Positions 30,426-38,428 of a stretch of DNA of 64,000 nucleotides are shown here, in pieces. The first letter of the stretch is position 1. Each line of letters opens with the position of its first letter. The translations under genes were made by a program, and so were the position numbers. Source of the DNA: Marinobacterium lutimaris (GTDB lineage Bacteria; Pseudomonadota; Gammaproteobacteria; Pseudomonadales; Balneatricaceae). The stretch covers positions 1 to 64,000 of the forward strand of contig NZ_FNVQ01000002.1 in the NCBI RefSeq assembly GCF_900108065.1. Reading direction: 5' to 3'. The notes below the pieces were generated by a model that was not told the DNA's origin, ran no database searches, and saw only the letters and a list, made by a program, of their open reading frames with translations.

Positions 30426-32408
30426 ATGCCTGAAGCCCACATCGCGAAGCCAAGGATGCTTCGGTCGCAACTGACCGTCGCGCTGGGACTTGCTCTGATC
30501 ACCGGAATCGGTCACGCCGAGGACACGATTCAGCTCGACGATCTGGTCGTTACCGCCAGCGGCTTCGAACAGGATGTCACTTCAGCACCCGCCTCCATCA
30601 GCGTTATCACCAGTGAAGAGCTGGAAAAACGTGCCTACTCAGACCTCACCGATGCCCTGCGCAGCACGCCCGGAGTCACCGTTACCGGTGGCGGTGGTGC
30701 CAGCGGCGGTCTCGATATCAGCCTGCGAGGCATGCCTGCCAGCTATACCCTCATTCTGGTCGATGGCAAGCGCGTATCCAGCCGCGAAAGCCGTCCCAAC
30801 GGCAGCGCAGGCTTTGAAACCGACTGGCTGCCGCCGCTGGATTCGATCGAACGCATTGAAGTCGTTCGTGGCCCTATGTCCACCCTTTACGGTTCTGACG
30901 CCATTGGTGGTGTGATCAACATCATCACCAAGAAAGTCCAGGATGAGTGGGGTGGCAGTATCCAGCAAGATGTCACCATTCAGGAAAATCAGGATTCGGG
31001 TAACTACTATCAATCCAGCTTCAACCTTTCAGGACCGTTGGTTGAAGACAAGCTGGGCCTGCAGGTTTATGGTCGCCTCTACAACCGTGAAGAGGATGAG
31101 ATCCTCGAAGGCAACGAGGATAAAGACCTACAGAACATTAACGCCCGCCTCTCGCTTACGCCCACCGAAAATCATGACATTCTGTTTGAAGCAGGTCTGA
31201 CGGACCAGGAACGCACAGCCCATATGGGCGCGTCTTTACCGGAAGAAGGCTGTCGCGGCGCCTGCAGCGACTCCCACGATAAGCATAAAAACACCCATTT
31301 CGCGCTGTCCCATAACGGACGCTGGAACTTCGGCACCACCGACAGCCATATCCAGCGCGAAAGCACCAAGAACAAAACCCGCGAAATCGAAATCACCAAC
31401 ACCACGGCGAAAACCAGCTTGGTGGCACCGATAGGCCAGAATCATCGATTAACTCTCGGCGCCAGCTACGAGAAAGAGGAGCTGGAAGACGGCACCACCA
31501 ACCAGATCTCTGACCTGTCGAATATCGAAAGCAGCCGCTGGGCAATCTTTACCGAAGATGAGTGGATGCTGACCGACAGCTTCAGCCTGACCGCCGGTGC
31601 ACGACTGGACAACGATGACAACTATGGCGACCATATCAGCCCACGCCTCTACGGGGTCTACCAGGTCGCTCCGGAATGGACCGTCAAAGGGGGCGTTGCC
31701 GGCGGCTATCGTGCGCCGAACCTGCGTGAAATCACACCGGACTGGGGCCAGGTCAGCCGTGGCGGCAACATCTACGGCAACCCGGATCTGGAAGCGGAAA
31801 CATCGATCAATAAGGAAATTGCGCTCTACTACAACGGATTTAATAACGTCGATGCCTCGATAACTGTTTTCCATAACAGCTTTGACGACAAGATCACCCG
31901 CATCGCCTGCCCCATCGATATGTGTACCGATGGCGCCAACCAGTTTGGGTCCGATCCGACTTATCGCGTCAACGTGGATGAAGCGGTGACCCAGGGTGTT
32001 GAGCTGAGCCTCTCCATGCCGCTGACCACAAGCCTGGATCTGAGCACCAGCTACACCTACACCGATTCGGAACAGAAAAGTGGCGAGTATGAAGGCGAAC
32101 CGCTGACCCAGCTGCCGAAGCACCTGTTCTCGGCAAACCTGGACTGGCAAGCGACAGAGTCACTGACTCATTGGACGCGCCTGACCTATCGCGGCAAAGA
32201 GAGCCAGCCAACTACCGGGCCATCCCAGAGTGCCACGGTAGCGCCATCCAGCACTCAGGTGGATACAGGCCTCGGTTACCGGATGAACGACCAGGCCACC
32301 CTCAAGGCAGGTGTCTACAACCTGTTTGACGAAGATATCGATTACGACGAATACGGATACGTATCAGATGGTCGCCGCTACTGGCTGGCCCTGAACATCA
32401 ACTTTTAA
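30426..32408 (+). CDS. TonB-dependent ferric-catecholate receptor (FepA-like)
   Basis: 660 residues. Signal peptide (ALGLALITGIGHA-ED), TonB box-like DDLVVTA, plug domain (PASISVITSEELEKRAYSDLTDALRSTPGV; IERIEVVRGPMSTLYGSDAIGGVINIITKK) and a beta-barrel ending in ALNINF. It contains two Cys pairs in extracellular-loop-like regions (CRGAC; CPIDMC). ATG 30426 is chosen because AGGAG lies 7 bases before it; the frame's ATG at 30420 is too close. It heads the operon with the periplasmic and ABC components. Confidence 0.93.
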   Translation: MPEAHIAKPRMLRSQLTVALGLALITGIGHAEDTIQLDDLVVTASGFEQDVTSAPASISVITSEELEKRAYSDLTDALRSTPGVTVTGGGGASGGLDISLRGMPASYTLILVDGKRVSSRESRPNGSAGFETDWLPPLDSIERIEVVRGPMSTLYGSDAIGGVINIITKKVQDEWGGSIQQDVTIQENQDSGNYYQSSFNLSGPLVEDKLGLQVYGRLYNREEDEILEGNEDKDLQNINARLSLTPTENHDILFEAGLTDQERTAHMGASLPEEGCRGACSDSHDKHKNTHFALSHNGRWNFGTTDSHIQRESTKNKTREIEITNTTAKTSLVAPIGQNHRLTLGASYEKEELEDGTTNQISDLSNIESSRWAIFTEDEWMLTDSFSLTAGARLDNDDNYGDHISPRLYGVYQVAPEWTVKGGVAGGYRAPNLREITPDWGQVSRGGNIYGNPDLEAETSINKEIALYYNGFNNVDASITVFHNSFDDKITRIACPIDMCTDGANQFGSDPTYRVNVDEAVTQGVELSLSMPLTTSLDLSTSYTYTDSEQKSGEYEGEPLTQLPKHLFSANLDWQATESLTHWTRLTYRGKESQPTTGPSQSATVAPSSTQVDTGLGYRMNDQATLKAGVYNLFDEDIDYDEYGYVSDGRRYWLALNINF

Positions 32409-32450
32409 CGACGACTGGCGTTTCACCAGGCTTGAATGGAGTAAGAAAGC

Positions 32451-33404
32451 ATGTCTTTGAAATCCCTGATCCCTTCTCTGCGGCAGATCACCGGGGTTGC
32501 TGCGCTGGGTGGCCTGTTGGCCGCTCAGGGCGCAGTCGCCGATGTCACCCTGGAAACCCGTTACGGTAGCGTTAGCGTCAATGACGACGTCAAACGGGTC
32601 GTAACCCTGTATGAAGGGGCCCTGGATGCGGCCGTTGCGGTCGATGTGATCCCGGTCGGTGCGATCACCACCCGCGGCGGTGATGGCGTTGCCAGCTACA
32701 TTCAGGACAAGGTCGAAGGGATCGAGATTGTCGGTACCGCCCGCGAAACCAACCTGGAATCGGTGATTGCGCTACAGCCGGACCTGATCCTCGCCTCCTC
32801 GCGCCTACCGAAAGAGCAGTACGACCTGCTCAGCTCAGTTGCGCCCACCCTGGTACCGACCTTCGACCTGTTCGAGGAAGATGCCTGGAAGAAAGAGAGC
32901 CTCTACTTTGCCCGCGCCCTGAACCGGGTAGCAGAAATGGAACAGGTGCTGGCAGAGACCGATCAGCGTGGCGCCCAGGTCCAGGAAAAGCTGAATCAGA
33001 CTCTATCCGGTAGCAGCCACCAGGCAACCCTGGCCCGCTGGATGCCTCAGGGCGCCCTGGTCATGTCGGACCAGCTGTTTGCTGGCAGCCTGCTGGCAGC
33101 AGCCGGTTTCGATATGAAGGACGCCGGCATTATTGAGGAAGGCCGTCCGCACAGCGAACCGCTGAGCCAGGAAAAACTCTCCCTGATCGATGGCGACTGG
33201 CTGTTCCTCGCCACCCTGAACGACGATGGCGACGCCGCCCTGGATGCTGCACGCAAGTCAGCTGCCTTCCAGCGACTGGATGTGGTTAAGAATGACCATG
33301 TCATCCCGGTGGATGGCCAACTATTCAGCAGTGCCAGCGGACCTCTCGCCGCCAACGCCATTTTTGACAAGCTGGAGACGGTGATCGACCAGGCCGCACA
33401 ATGA
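32451..33404 (+). CDS. Ferric-siderophore ABC transporter substrate-binding protein
   Basis: 317 residues. The signal peptide (cleavage near AVA-DV) precedes a cluster A-III/TroA-fold binding protein (RVVTLYEGALDAAVAV; NLESVIALQPDLILAS; VVKNDHVIPVDG). It should deliver ferric siderophore from the receptor to the permeases. It lies 42 bases after the receptor gene, and its stop overlaps the first permease gene (ATGA). Confidence 0.92.
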   Translation: MSLKSLIPSLRQITGVAALGGLLAAQGAVADVTLETRYGSVSVNDDVKRVVTLYEGALDAAVAVDVIPVGAITTRGGDGVASYIQDKVEGIEIVGTARETNLESVIALQPDLILASSRLPKEQYDLLSSVAPTLVPTFDLFEEDAWKKESLYFARALNRVAEMEQVLAETDQRGAQVQEKLNQTLSGSSHQATLARWMPQGALVMSDQLFAGSLLAAAGFDMKDAGIIEEGRPHSEPLSQEKLSLIDGDWLFLATLNDDGDAALDAARKSAAFQRLDVVKNDHVIPVDGQLFSSASGPLAANAIFDKLETVIDQAAQ

Positions 33405-34411
33405 CTGCCACTGCCCCCTCTTTCCTGAAGATCATCCCGCCGCCTCTGGCCGCGGGATTTCTGCTGTGTGTCATCTGCATCGCCAGCCTGCTGCTCGGTG
33501 CCGGCGATATCAGCCCCCGCGACGCGCTGCCTGTGCTCTTCGGCGGCGGCAGCGACGAAGCGCGCTTTATCGTGCTGGAGCTGCGACTACCGCGCACGTT
33601 GGTCGCCCTGGTGGTCGGTGCTGCTCTTGGCTGCGCCGGCGCGCTGATGCAGACACTTTCACGTAACCCGCTGGCAGAGCCAGGCCTGCTCGGCATCAGC
33701 GCCGGCAGTACCTTTGCCGTAGCGGTGATGCTGATGCTCGGCGCCAGCGCCGCAACACTGGCCGTGCATGTCTCTCAGCTGGGTGCTCTGGCTGGCTGCC
33801 TGATCGTGCTCAGCGCCGCGCGGATTCAGGGCGTAGGCAACGACCCGATCCGTCTGGTGCTGGCCGGCGCCACCCTGACCGGGCTGCTGCTGTCACTCAC
33901 CTCGCTGATGCTGATGTTCGATCAGCGCAGCGCCGACGAGATCCGCTTCTGGGTCACCGGCAGTGTCGCCGGCCGCAACCTTGAGGATCTTTACCGTCTG
34001 CTGCCCTCACTGGCTCTAGCACTGGCATTGATTCTCGTCGTTGTGCGTCCGCTGGCAGCACTCTCGCTGGGTGAACGTGCGGCGCAGGGGCTCGGTCATC
34101 ACCCGGGACGGATCCGTTTTATTACCGTACTGGCGGTGGCACTGCTGGTGGGCTCGGCCACCGCTGTAGCCGGTCCAATCATCTTTATCGGCCTGGTGGT
34201 GCCCTTTGTAGCCCGCGCTATTGCCGGCCCCGATATTCGTCGCACGCTCTGGCTCTGTCTGCCGATCGGCCCGATTATTTTGATCACTGCGGATATTATT
34301 TCGCGCCTGGTAGTGGCTCCCGCGGAACTGCCGCTGGGTGTTCTGACCGCGATCATCGGTGCTCCGGTGCTGCTGCTGGTGGTCCGTGGCAAACGTATGC
34401 CGGCGCTGTGA
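33401..34411 (+). CDS. FecCD-type siderophore ABC permease, first subunit (FepD-like)
   Basis: 336 residues, about nine transmembrane helices. The family motifs are LRLPRTLVALVVGAALGCAGALMQTLSRNPLAEPGLLGISAG near the N-terminus and GPIIFIGLVVPFVAR, the coupling region for the ATPase. It forms a heterodimeric inner-membrane channel with the next gene product. Confidence 0.94.
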   Translation: MTATAPSFLKIIPPPLAAGFLLCVICIASLLLGAGDISPRDALPVLFGGGSDEARFIVLELRLPRTLVALVVGAALGCAGALMQTLSRNPLAEPGLLGISAGSTFAVAVMLMLGASAATLAVHVSQLGALAGCLIVLSAARIQGVGNDPIRLVLAGATLTGLLLSLTSLMLMFDQRSADEIRFWVTGSVAGRNLEDLYRLLPSLALALALILVVVRPLAALSLGERAAQGLGHHPGRIRFITVLAVALLVGSATAVAGPIIFIGLVVPFVARAIAGPDIRRTLWLCLPIGPIILITADIISRLVVAPAELPLGVLTAIIGAPVLLLVVRGKRMPAL

Positions 34412-34421
34412 GGAAGAGACC

Positions 34422-35501
34422 ATGAACGCTGAACTTCCCATTTCCCCGTCGACCACACCCCGAGGATTCTGGCTGCTGAAAGGACAGGTCGGCAGTCGGC
34501 CGTTATCACTGCTGGTACCGAAACGCGCCCTGGTGGTGAATATCGCGCTCTTTGTACTGATCCTGGCGGCAGCTACTGCGTCACTGTGTATGGGCAGCAT
34601 GTCCCTCACCCCCGCCGAAGTCTGGAATGCTCTCTGGGGGGAAGGCCCTGCACTGCACAAACTGGTGGTGCAGGAGCTGCGTCTGCACCGGGTGCTGGCG
34701 GGCTTCGCCACCGGCGCGGCCTTTGCGCTGTCTGGCTGCCTGATGCAGACCCTGGCACGCAACCGTCTGGCTACGCCGGGCATTATCGGTATCGACAACG
34801 TTGCCACCGCCTTTGCCGTTGCCTCAGTGATCGGCACCGGCATCTCCCTGGCGCCACCGGCCATGTCACTGATCGGTGCAGCAACGGCTACTGCGCTGGC
34901 GTTTGGTCTTTCTGGCGATAACGGTAGCCGTGGCTATCGCTTTATCATCGCCGGTGTCGCCATCGGCGCGATCGGCGGCGCGGTCACCCAGTTCATGCTC
35001 AGCCGCGTGGCGATCGATGATGCCAATGCGGCCTTCCCCTGGACGGTTGGCAGCCTGAATGCTCGCAGCAAGGACGCCACCCTGCTGCTGGGCGTGGCAC
35101 TGCTGCCCTGCCTGTTGCTGGCACTGCGCTGGGCCAACTCGCTACGTCTGGTGCAGGTCTCCGACGCAGTCAGCATTGGCCTGGGCATCAACCTGAAGGC
35201 AGTGCGCCGTAACGGGCTGATTCTGTCGGTATTGCTGACTGGTCTGGCCGTGGCGGTAGCCGGCCCTGTTGGTCTGGTTGCCCTGGTTGGACCGGAGCTT
35301 GCAAGGACCCTGTGTCGTCATCGTGGTGTACCGCTGCTGGCGGCAACCCAGTGCGGCGCACTGCTGATGCTGCTGGCCGATCTGGCCGGCCGTATGATGC
35401 TGGCGCCACTGGAAATTCCGGTAGGGATAGTCACCGCCGTGGTCGGCAGCCCCTATCTGCTTTGGATGCTGTTAAACCCCTCTTTCAGGAGCCAGCCATG
35501 A
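34422..35501 (+). CDS. FecCD-type siderophore ABC permease, second subunit (FepG-like)
   Basis: 359 residues. The motifs are LRLHRVLAGFATGAAFALSGCLMQTLARNRLATPGIIGID and GPVGLVALVGPELAR. It has a longer cytoplasmic N-terminus than its partner. ATG 34422 follows AGGAAG at good spacing, 10 bases after the preceding stop; the longer upstream frame overlaps the first permease gene and is not used. Confidence 0.94.
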   Translation: MNAELPISPSTTPRGFWLLKGQVGSRPLSLLVPKRALVVNIALFVLILAAATASLCMGSMSLTPAEVWNALWGEGPALHKLVVQELRLHRVLAGFATGAAFALSGCLMQTLARNRLATPGIIGIDNVATAFAVASVIGTGISLAPPAMSLIGAATATALAFGLSGDNGSRGYRFIIAGVAIGAIGGAVTQFMLSRVAIDDANAAFPWTVGSLNARSKDATLLLGVALLPCLLLALRWANSLRLVQVSDAVSIGLGINLKAVRRNGLILSVLLTGLAVAVAGPVGLVALVGPELARTLCRHRGVPLLAATQCGALLMLLADLAGRMMLAPLEIPVGIVTAVVGSPYLLWMLLNPSFRSQP

Positions 35502-36328
35502 ATGCTGTAACCTCACCCACCATCGACCTGGGCAAACACGTCGCCCCTATCGAAGCCAAGGCACTGGAGGTGGCTCACGGCCACCAGGTGATTATCGATG
35601 GACTGGATCTGCAACTTCCCGGCGGCAAAATCACCGCCATCGTCGGCCCCAACGGCTGTGGCAAGTCTACGCTGCTCAATGCGCTGAGCCGGGTTCTCAA
35701 ACCCAAGGCAGGCACCATCTTGCTGGATGGCCGCGATATCCACCGCGAACCGGCCCGGGAGGTCGCGCGCAAACTGGCGCTGCTGCCGCAGGAAACCACG
35801 GCGCCGGAAGGTATGACCGTATCAGACCTGGTGCGCTTTGGCCGTCAGCCGCACCAGAGCTGGCTCAGCCAGTGGTCCGAAGACGACCAGTACGCCGTCG
35901 CCAAAGCGATCCGCTCGGCGGACCTGGAAGGGATGGAAGATCGGGTGCTGGACGAGCTCTCCGGTGGCCAGCGCCAGCGCGCCTGGATCGCCATGGCGGT
36001 GGCTCAGGCCACACCGATGCTGCTGCTCGATGAGCCCACCTCAGCTCTGGACCTGGGTCACCAGATCGAAGTGTTCGAACTGATACGCCACCTCAGTGCG
36101 GACCACGGCAAGACCATAGCCATGGTGGTTCACGATCTGCTCAGCGCCTGCCGCTACGCCGACCACCTGGTGGCCATGCGCGACGGCGAGATCATCACCC
36201 AGGGCGCCCCTGCAGATATCCTGACCCCGGACCTGGTTTATCGTTTGTACGATGTGCACTGCGAAATCATGCCCGACCCGGTCACTGGCAGCCCGATGCT
36301 AACGAATATGCGGCGAGCACGGCGGTAG
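35498..36328 (+). CDS. Siderophore ABC transporter ATP-binding protein (FepC-like)
   Basis: 276 residues. Walker A GPNGCGKSTLL, Q-loop LLPQETT, signature LSGGQRQRAWIAMAVAQ, Walker B MLLLDEPTSALD and switch His (VVHDL) are all intact. It energises the two FecCD permeases. ATG 35498 overlaps the permease stop (ATGA) and follows CAGGAG. It is the last gene of the receptor-binding protein-permease-ATPase operon; no clear terminator hairpin follows. Confidence 0.96.
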   Translation: MNAVTSPTIDLGKHVAPIEAKALEVAHGHQVIIDGLDLQLPGGKITAIVGPNGCGKSTLLNALSRVLKPKAGTILLDGRDIHREPAREVARKLALLPQETTAPEGMTVSDLVRFGRQPHQSWLSQWSEDDQYAVAKAIRSADLEGMEDRVLDELSGGQRQRAWIAMAVAQATPMLLLDEPTSALDLGHQIEVFELIRHLSADHGKTIAMVVHDLLSACRYADHLVAMRDGEIITQGAPADILTPDLVYRLYDVHCEIMPDPVTGSPMLTNMRRARR

Positions 36329-36338
36329 GTTGAGAGGC

Positions 36339-36617
36339 TTATCGTTTGATATCGCGATAGAAATTCTCGTGAGGTCCCACAGCTTCCAGATAGATAAGCC
36401 TGGGGATCTCCTCGAGAGTATAGCCAAGCAGGTATAGCTGACCTGCACTGTGGAATTTGTATACCCGCAGCTGTGCCAAATCACCTTTCTTTGATTCCCC
36501 AAGCTCGGGATTTTCAACGATCTTATCTACAGCAGCATCGACATCTTTTACGATGTTCGGCCCAAGTTTCTTGTAAACGCGCGCAAAGCGACGTGTCTGA
36601 AGTACTGACCAGCTCAT
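36339..36617 (-). CDS. RelE/ParE-superfamily toxin of a type II toxin-antitoxin pair
   Basis: 92 residues, compact and basic. The N-terminal QTRRFARVYKKLGPNIVKDVDAAVDKI and core LAQLRVYKFHSAGQLYLLGYTLEEIPRLIYLEAVGPHENFYRDIK follow the RelE/ParE fold, with its usual C-terminal HENFYRD-type tail. Such toxins cleave mRNA on ribosomes or poison gyrase; which one applies here is unknown. Its start overlaps the antitoxin stop by 4 bases. Confidence 0.85.
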   Translation of the reverse strand: MSWSVLQTRRFARVYKKLGPNIVKDVDAAVDKIVENPELGESKKGDLAQLRVYKFHSAGQLYLLGYTLEEIPRLIYLEAVGPHENFYRDIKR

Positions 36618-36838
36618 CGTTTAGATGATGGAACAAAGGGAGTCGCTTCCTCACGCGGCTCTGCCATCGCCATCAGTGACTCCGCAATAAAATCAGCGGG
36701 TAAATCAGGGTTATCGAGTGCAGCCCTGCCAACTTTTGCCCAGAACTCTAATTGACCCTGTACAGTCCTGAATTCTGCCTTGGCGGCTGATCTGGCTTGA
36801 TTAACCAGCTCATCATCCAGTCTTACTGAAACGCTCAT
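36614..36838 (-). CDS. ParD-like antitoxin
   Basis: 74 residues. The N-terminal ribbon-helix-helix-type segment is MSVSVRLDDELVNQARSAAK. The family words GQLEFWAKVGRAALDNPDLPADFI follow, with a short acidic-to-basic tail that would wrap the toxin. ATG 36838 follows AAGGTG by six bases; a GTG at 36847 is less likely. It is the upstream gene of the pair and is preceded by a palindromic operator. Confidence 0.85.
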   Translation of the reverse strand: MSVSVRLDDELVNQARSAAKAEFRTVQGQLEFWAKVGRAALDNPDLPADFIAESLMAMAEPREEATPFVPSSKR

Positions 36839-36856
36839 CTTCGACACCTTAAAAAA

Positions 36857-36876
36857 TTTACCACAATTGTAGTAAA
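36857..36876. promoter_or_regulatory. Palindromic operator of the toxin-antitoxin pair
   Basis: tttaccacaattgtagtaaa is a 20-bp palindrome with a single mismatched pair, centred ~28 bases upstream of the antitoxin start. This is where autoregulating ribbon-helix-helix antitoxins normally bind. Confidence 0.65.
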
Positions 36877-37138
36877 CCTTATCACAGGTGTCATCTCACC
36901 CATGTCACTTGGCCAACTCTAACCGCCGATGATCTGGTTGGAGATAGCACCTCGGGTATTGTTCCATGTTGCTACAGATACCTGGCAACGGACAGCGTCG
37001 CAGCTTTAGGATGAGCAAGGACCTTTCAAACCGTCTGAGCCGTCCAAGACCCTTGCTTCGTGCCCAGGCAACACCTGTGCTGGCAACTCTCAACCAACAG
37101 AATCCCAGCCACAGGGGTTATCGAGGCTTAATCGCGTA
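36877..37138. other. Intergenic remainder between antitoxin operator and binding-protein gene
   Basis: About 260 bases. Frames on both strands (36905-37093 minus, 36966-37226 plus) are short, Arg/Leu-rich and without ribosome binding sites. They may be decayed remnants around the toxin-antitoxin insertion, but no family can be recognised. Confidence 0.4.
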
Positions 37139-38002
37139 TCAAAGTCCGCGAGCGACTTCATCCACCTGCAGACGAACGCTCTCAAGACCACCACCGGACA
37201 GGTACCAGAGTTCCGGTGTCAGGTAGTTGATAGCGATGGACTCGCCACCCTTGGCGTTCAGATCACTGCGCAGCTTATCCAGATCCAGCGCCTTATCGGT
37301 CTGACCAATCGCTTCGCTACGGTCGACGATCACCAGCTGATCCGGATCGATGGCGAGGATGTTATCCAGGGTCAGCGGCGTGAAAACGCGGTTACCGCGA
37401 GTGTGAGACTCAACATCATCCGGCAGCTGGGGAACGGAGAAGCCAAGCAGATCGTAAACCACCGGCTCGTTGCGCAAGCCGAAATTACCGTCGTTGTGTG
37501 TCACGACCAGCAGGGTCTCGGACTGATCCAGCGCGGCCTTGCGATCATCGATATGGGCTTTGAGTTCGTTCAGCGCCTGCTCGCCCTTATCAGCGGCATC
37601 AAAGTAGTCGGCCAGCGCCATGACGTTGCTGGAAACCGCCTGCCAGTAGTCTCCTTCCGGCAGTGTGGTGTTATGAACGATACCCACCTCTTCCAGGGAT
37701 TTGATCGCTTCTCCCTGGCGCCCGGTGACCAGAATCAGCGTAGGTGCACTGGCTTTAACCGCTTCGATATCGGGAGTTTTCAGACCACCGGCATCAACAT
37801 ACTGATCGGTGTTGTAATGCTCCAGGTACGCCGGCAGCGCCTGCTTCGGCAGGCCTACAACCTGATCACCCAGGCCCAGGGCATCCAGGGTATCCAGGCT
37901 GCCGTGATCGAAAGATATGACCCGCTGCTCAGCCGCTTGAGCCAGCCCCGCGTTACCTGCCAGTACCATTGCACCAGCAGCGAGAATTTTGCCTACGCGC
38001 AT
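37139..38002 (-). CDS. Siderophore ABC transporter substrate-binding protein (CeuE/YclQ-like)
   Basis: 287 residues. The signal peptide (MRVGKILAAGAMVLAGNAGLAQA) precedes a bilobed class III binding protein (RVISFDHGSLDTLDALGLGDQVVGLPK; PDIEAVKASAPTLILVTGRQ; LLVVTHNDGNFG; VFTPLTLDNILAIDPDQLVIVDRS). It resembles catecholate-binding CeuE-like proteins more than the binding protein at 32.5 kb. ATG 38002 follows GGAG by six bases and is preferred to ATG 38014. It has its own Fur box but no permease genes of its own here, so it may feed the FepDGC-like importer. Confidence 0.9.
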   Translation of the reverse strand: MRVGKILAAGAMVLAGNAGLAQAAEQRVISFDHGSLDTLDALGLGDQVVGLPKQALPAYLEHYNTDQYVDAGGLKTPDIEAVKASAPTLILVTGRQGEAIKSLEEVGIVHNTTLPEGDYWQAVSSNVMALADYFDAADKGEQALNELKAHIDDRKAALDQSETLLVVTHNDGNFGLRNEPVVYDLLGFSVPQLPDDVESHTRGNRVFTPLTLDNILAIDPDQLVIVDRSEAIGQTDKALDLDKLRSDLNAKGGESIAINYLTPELWYLSGGGLESVRLQVDEVARGL

Positions 38003-38058
38003 TACGTTCTCCATCGAATAAGATCCGGTTCAGCGTCATGCCGAACGCTTTTCGTTTT

Positions 38059-38077
38059 AATAACGATTCTCATTATC
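38059..38077. promoter_or_regulatory. Fur box upstream of the CeuE-like gene
   Basis: aataacgattctcattatc matches the Fur consensus at 15 of 19 positions and lies 57 bases before the start codon. Confidence 0.75.
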
Positions 38078-38165
38078 TCATTTTCGGAAAGGGTTGAATC
38101 TGTCTGTGGTCGGAACGGGGGGTTGCAGAATATGGGACGGCTACGCCGACTGCCCTGCATTTCTC

Positions 38166-38253
38166 GTCTGAAAGAGCGGGAAAGACTTCTTTACCTTAGG
38201 GAACGTCGCGCCTGCGGCGCTCAAACAGCCTGTCCCTTGTTTCTCTTTCAGAC
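38166..38253. other. Nested inverted-repeat element, possible structured RNA or dispersed repeat
   Basis: An outer perfect 11-bp arm, gtctgaaagag (38166-38176) with ctctttcagac (38243-38253), encloses aggga/tccct (38198-38202 with 38233-38237). These in turn enclose gcgcc-tgc-ggcgc (38208-38220). No open frame here looks coding. It sits in the 350-base gap between a Fur-controlled gene and the RND operon terminator. A multicopy extragenic element or an RNA is possible. Confidence 0.4.
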
Positions 38254-38363
38254 TGCGATGCTCGGCGGCGCCGAAGGGGATCTAAGAGCACGCTCAGTTC
38301 GTCCTATGGGAATCAAGCCCTGTTAGCTTCCAGGCAGCCGAAAGTAGCCCGAAAAAATGGCAT

Positions 38364-38414
38364 AAAAAAGCCGATTCGATCCTCTGTCGAATGGAGGATC
38401 AAATCGGCTTTTTT
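38364..38414. terminator. Bidirectional terminator after the RND operon
   Basis: aaaaaagccgatt (38364-38376) pairs with aatcggctttttt (38402-38414), and inside it gatcctc (38378-38384) pairs with gaggatc (38394-38400). The T-run on the minus strand lies ~60 bases past the RND permease stop. Confidence 0.92.
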
Positions 38415-38428
38415 CTAACGGTTAGCGC

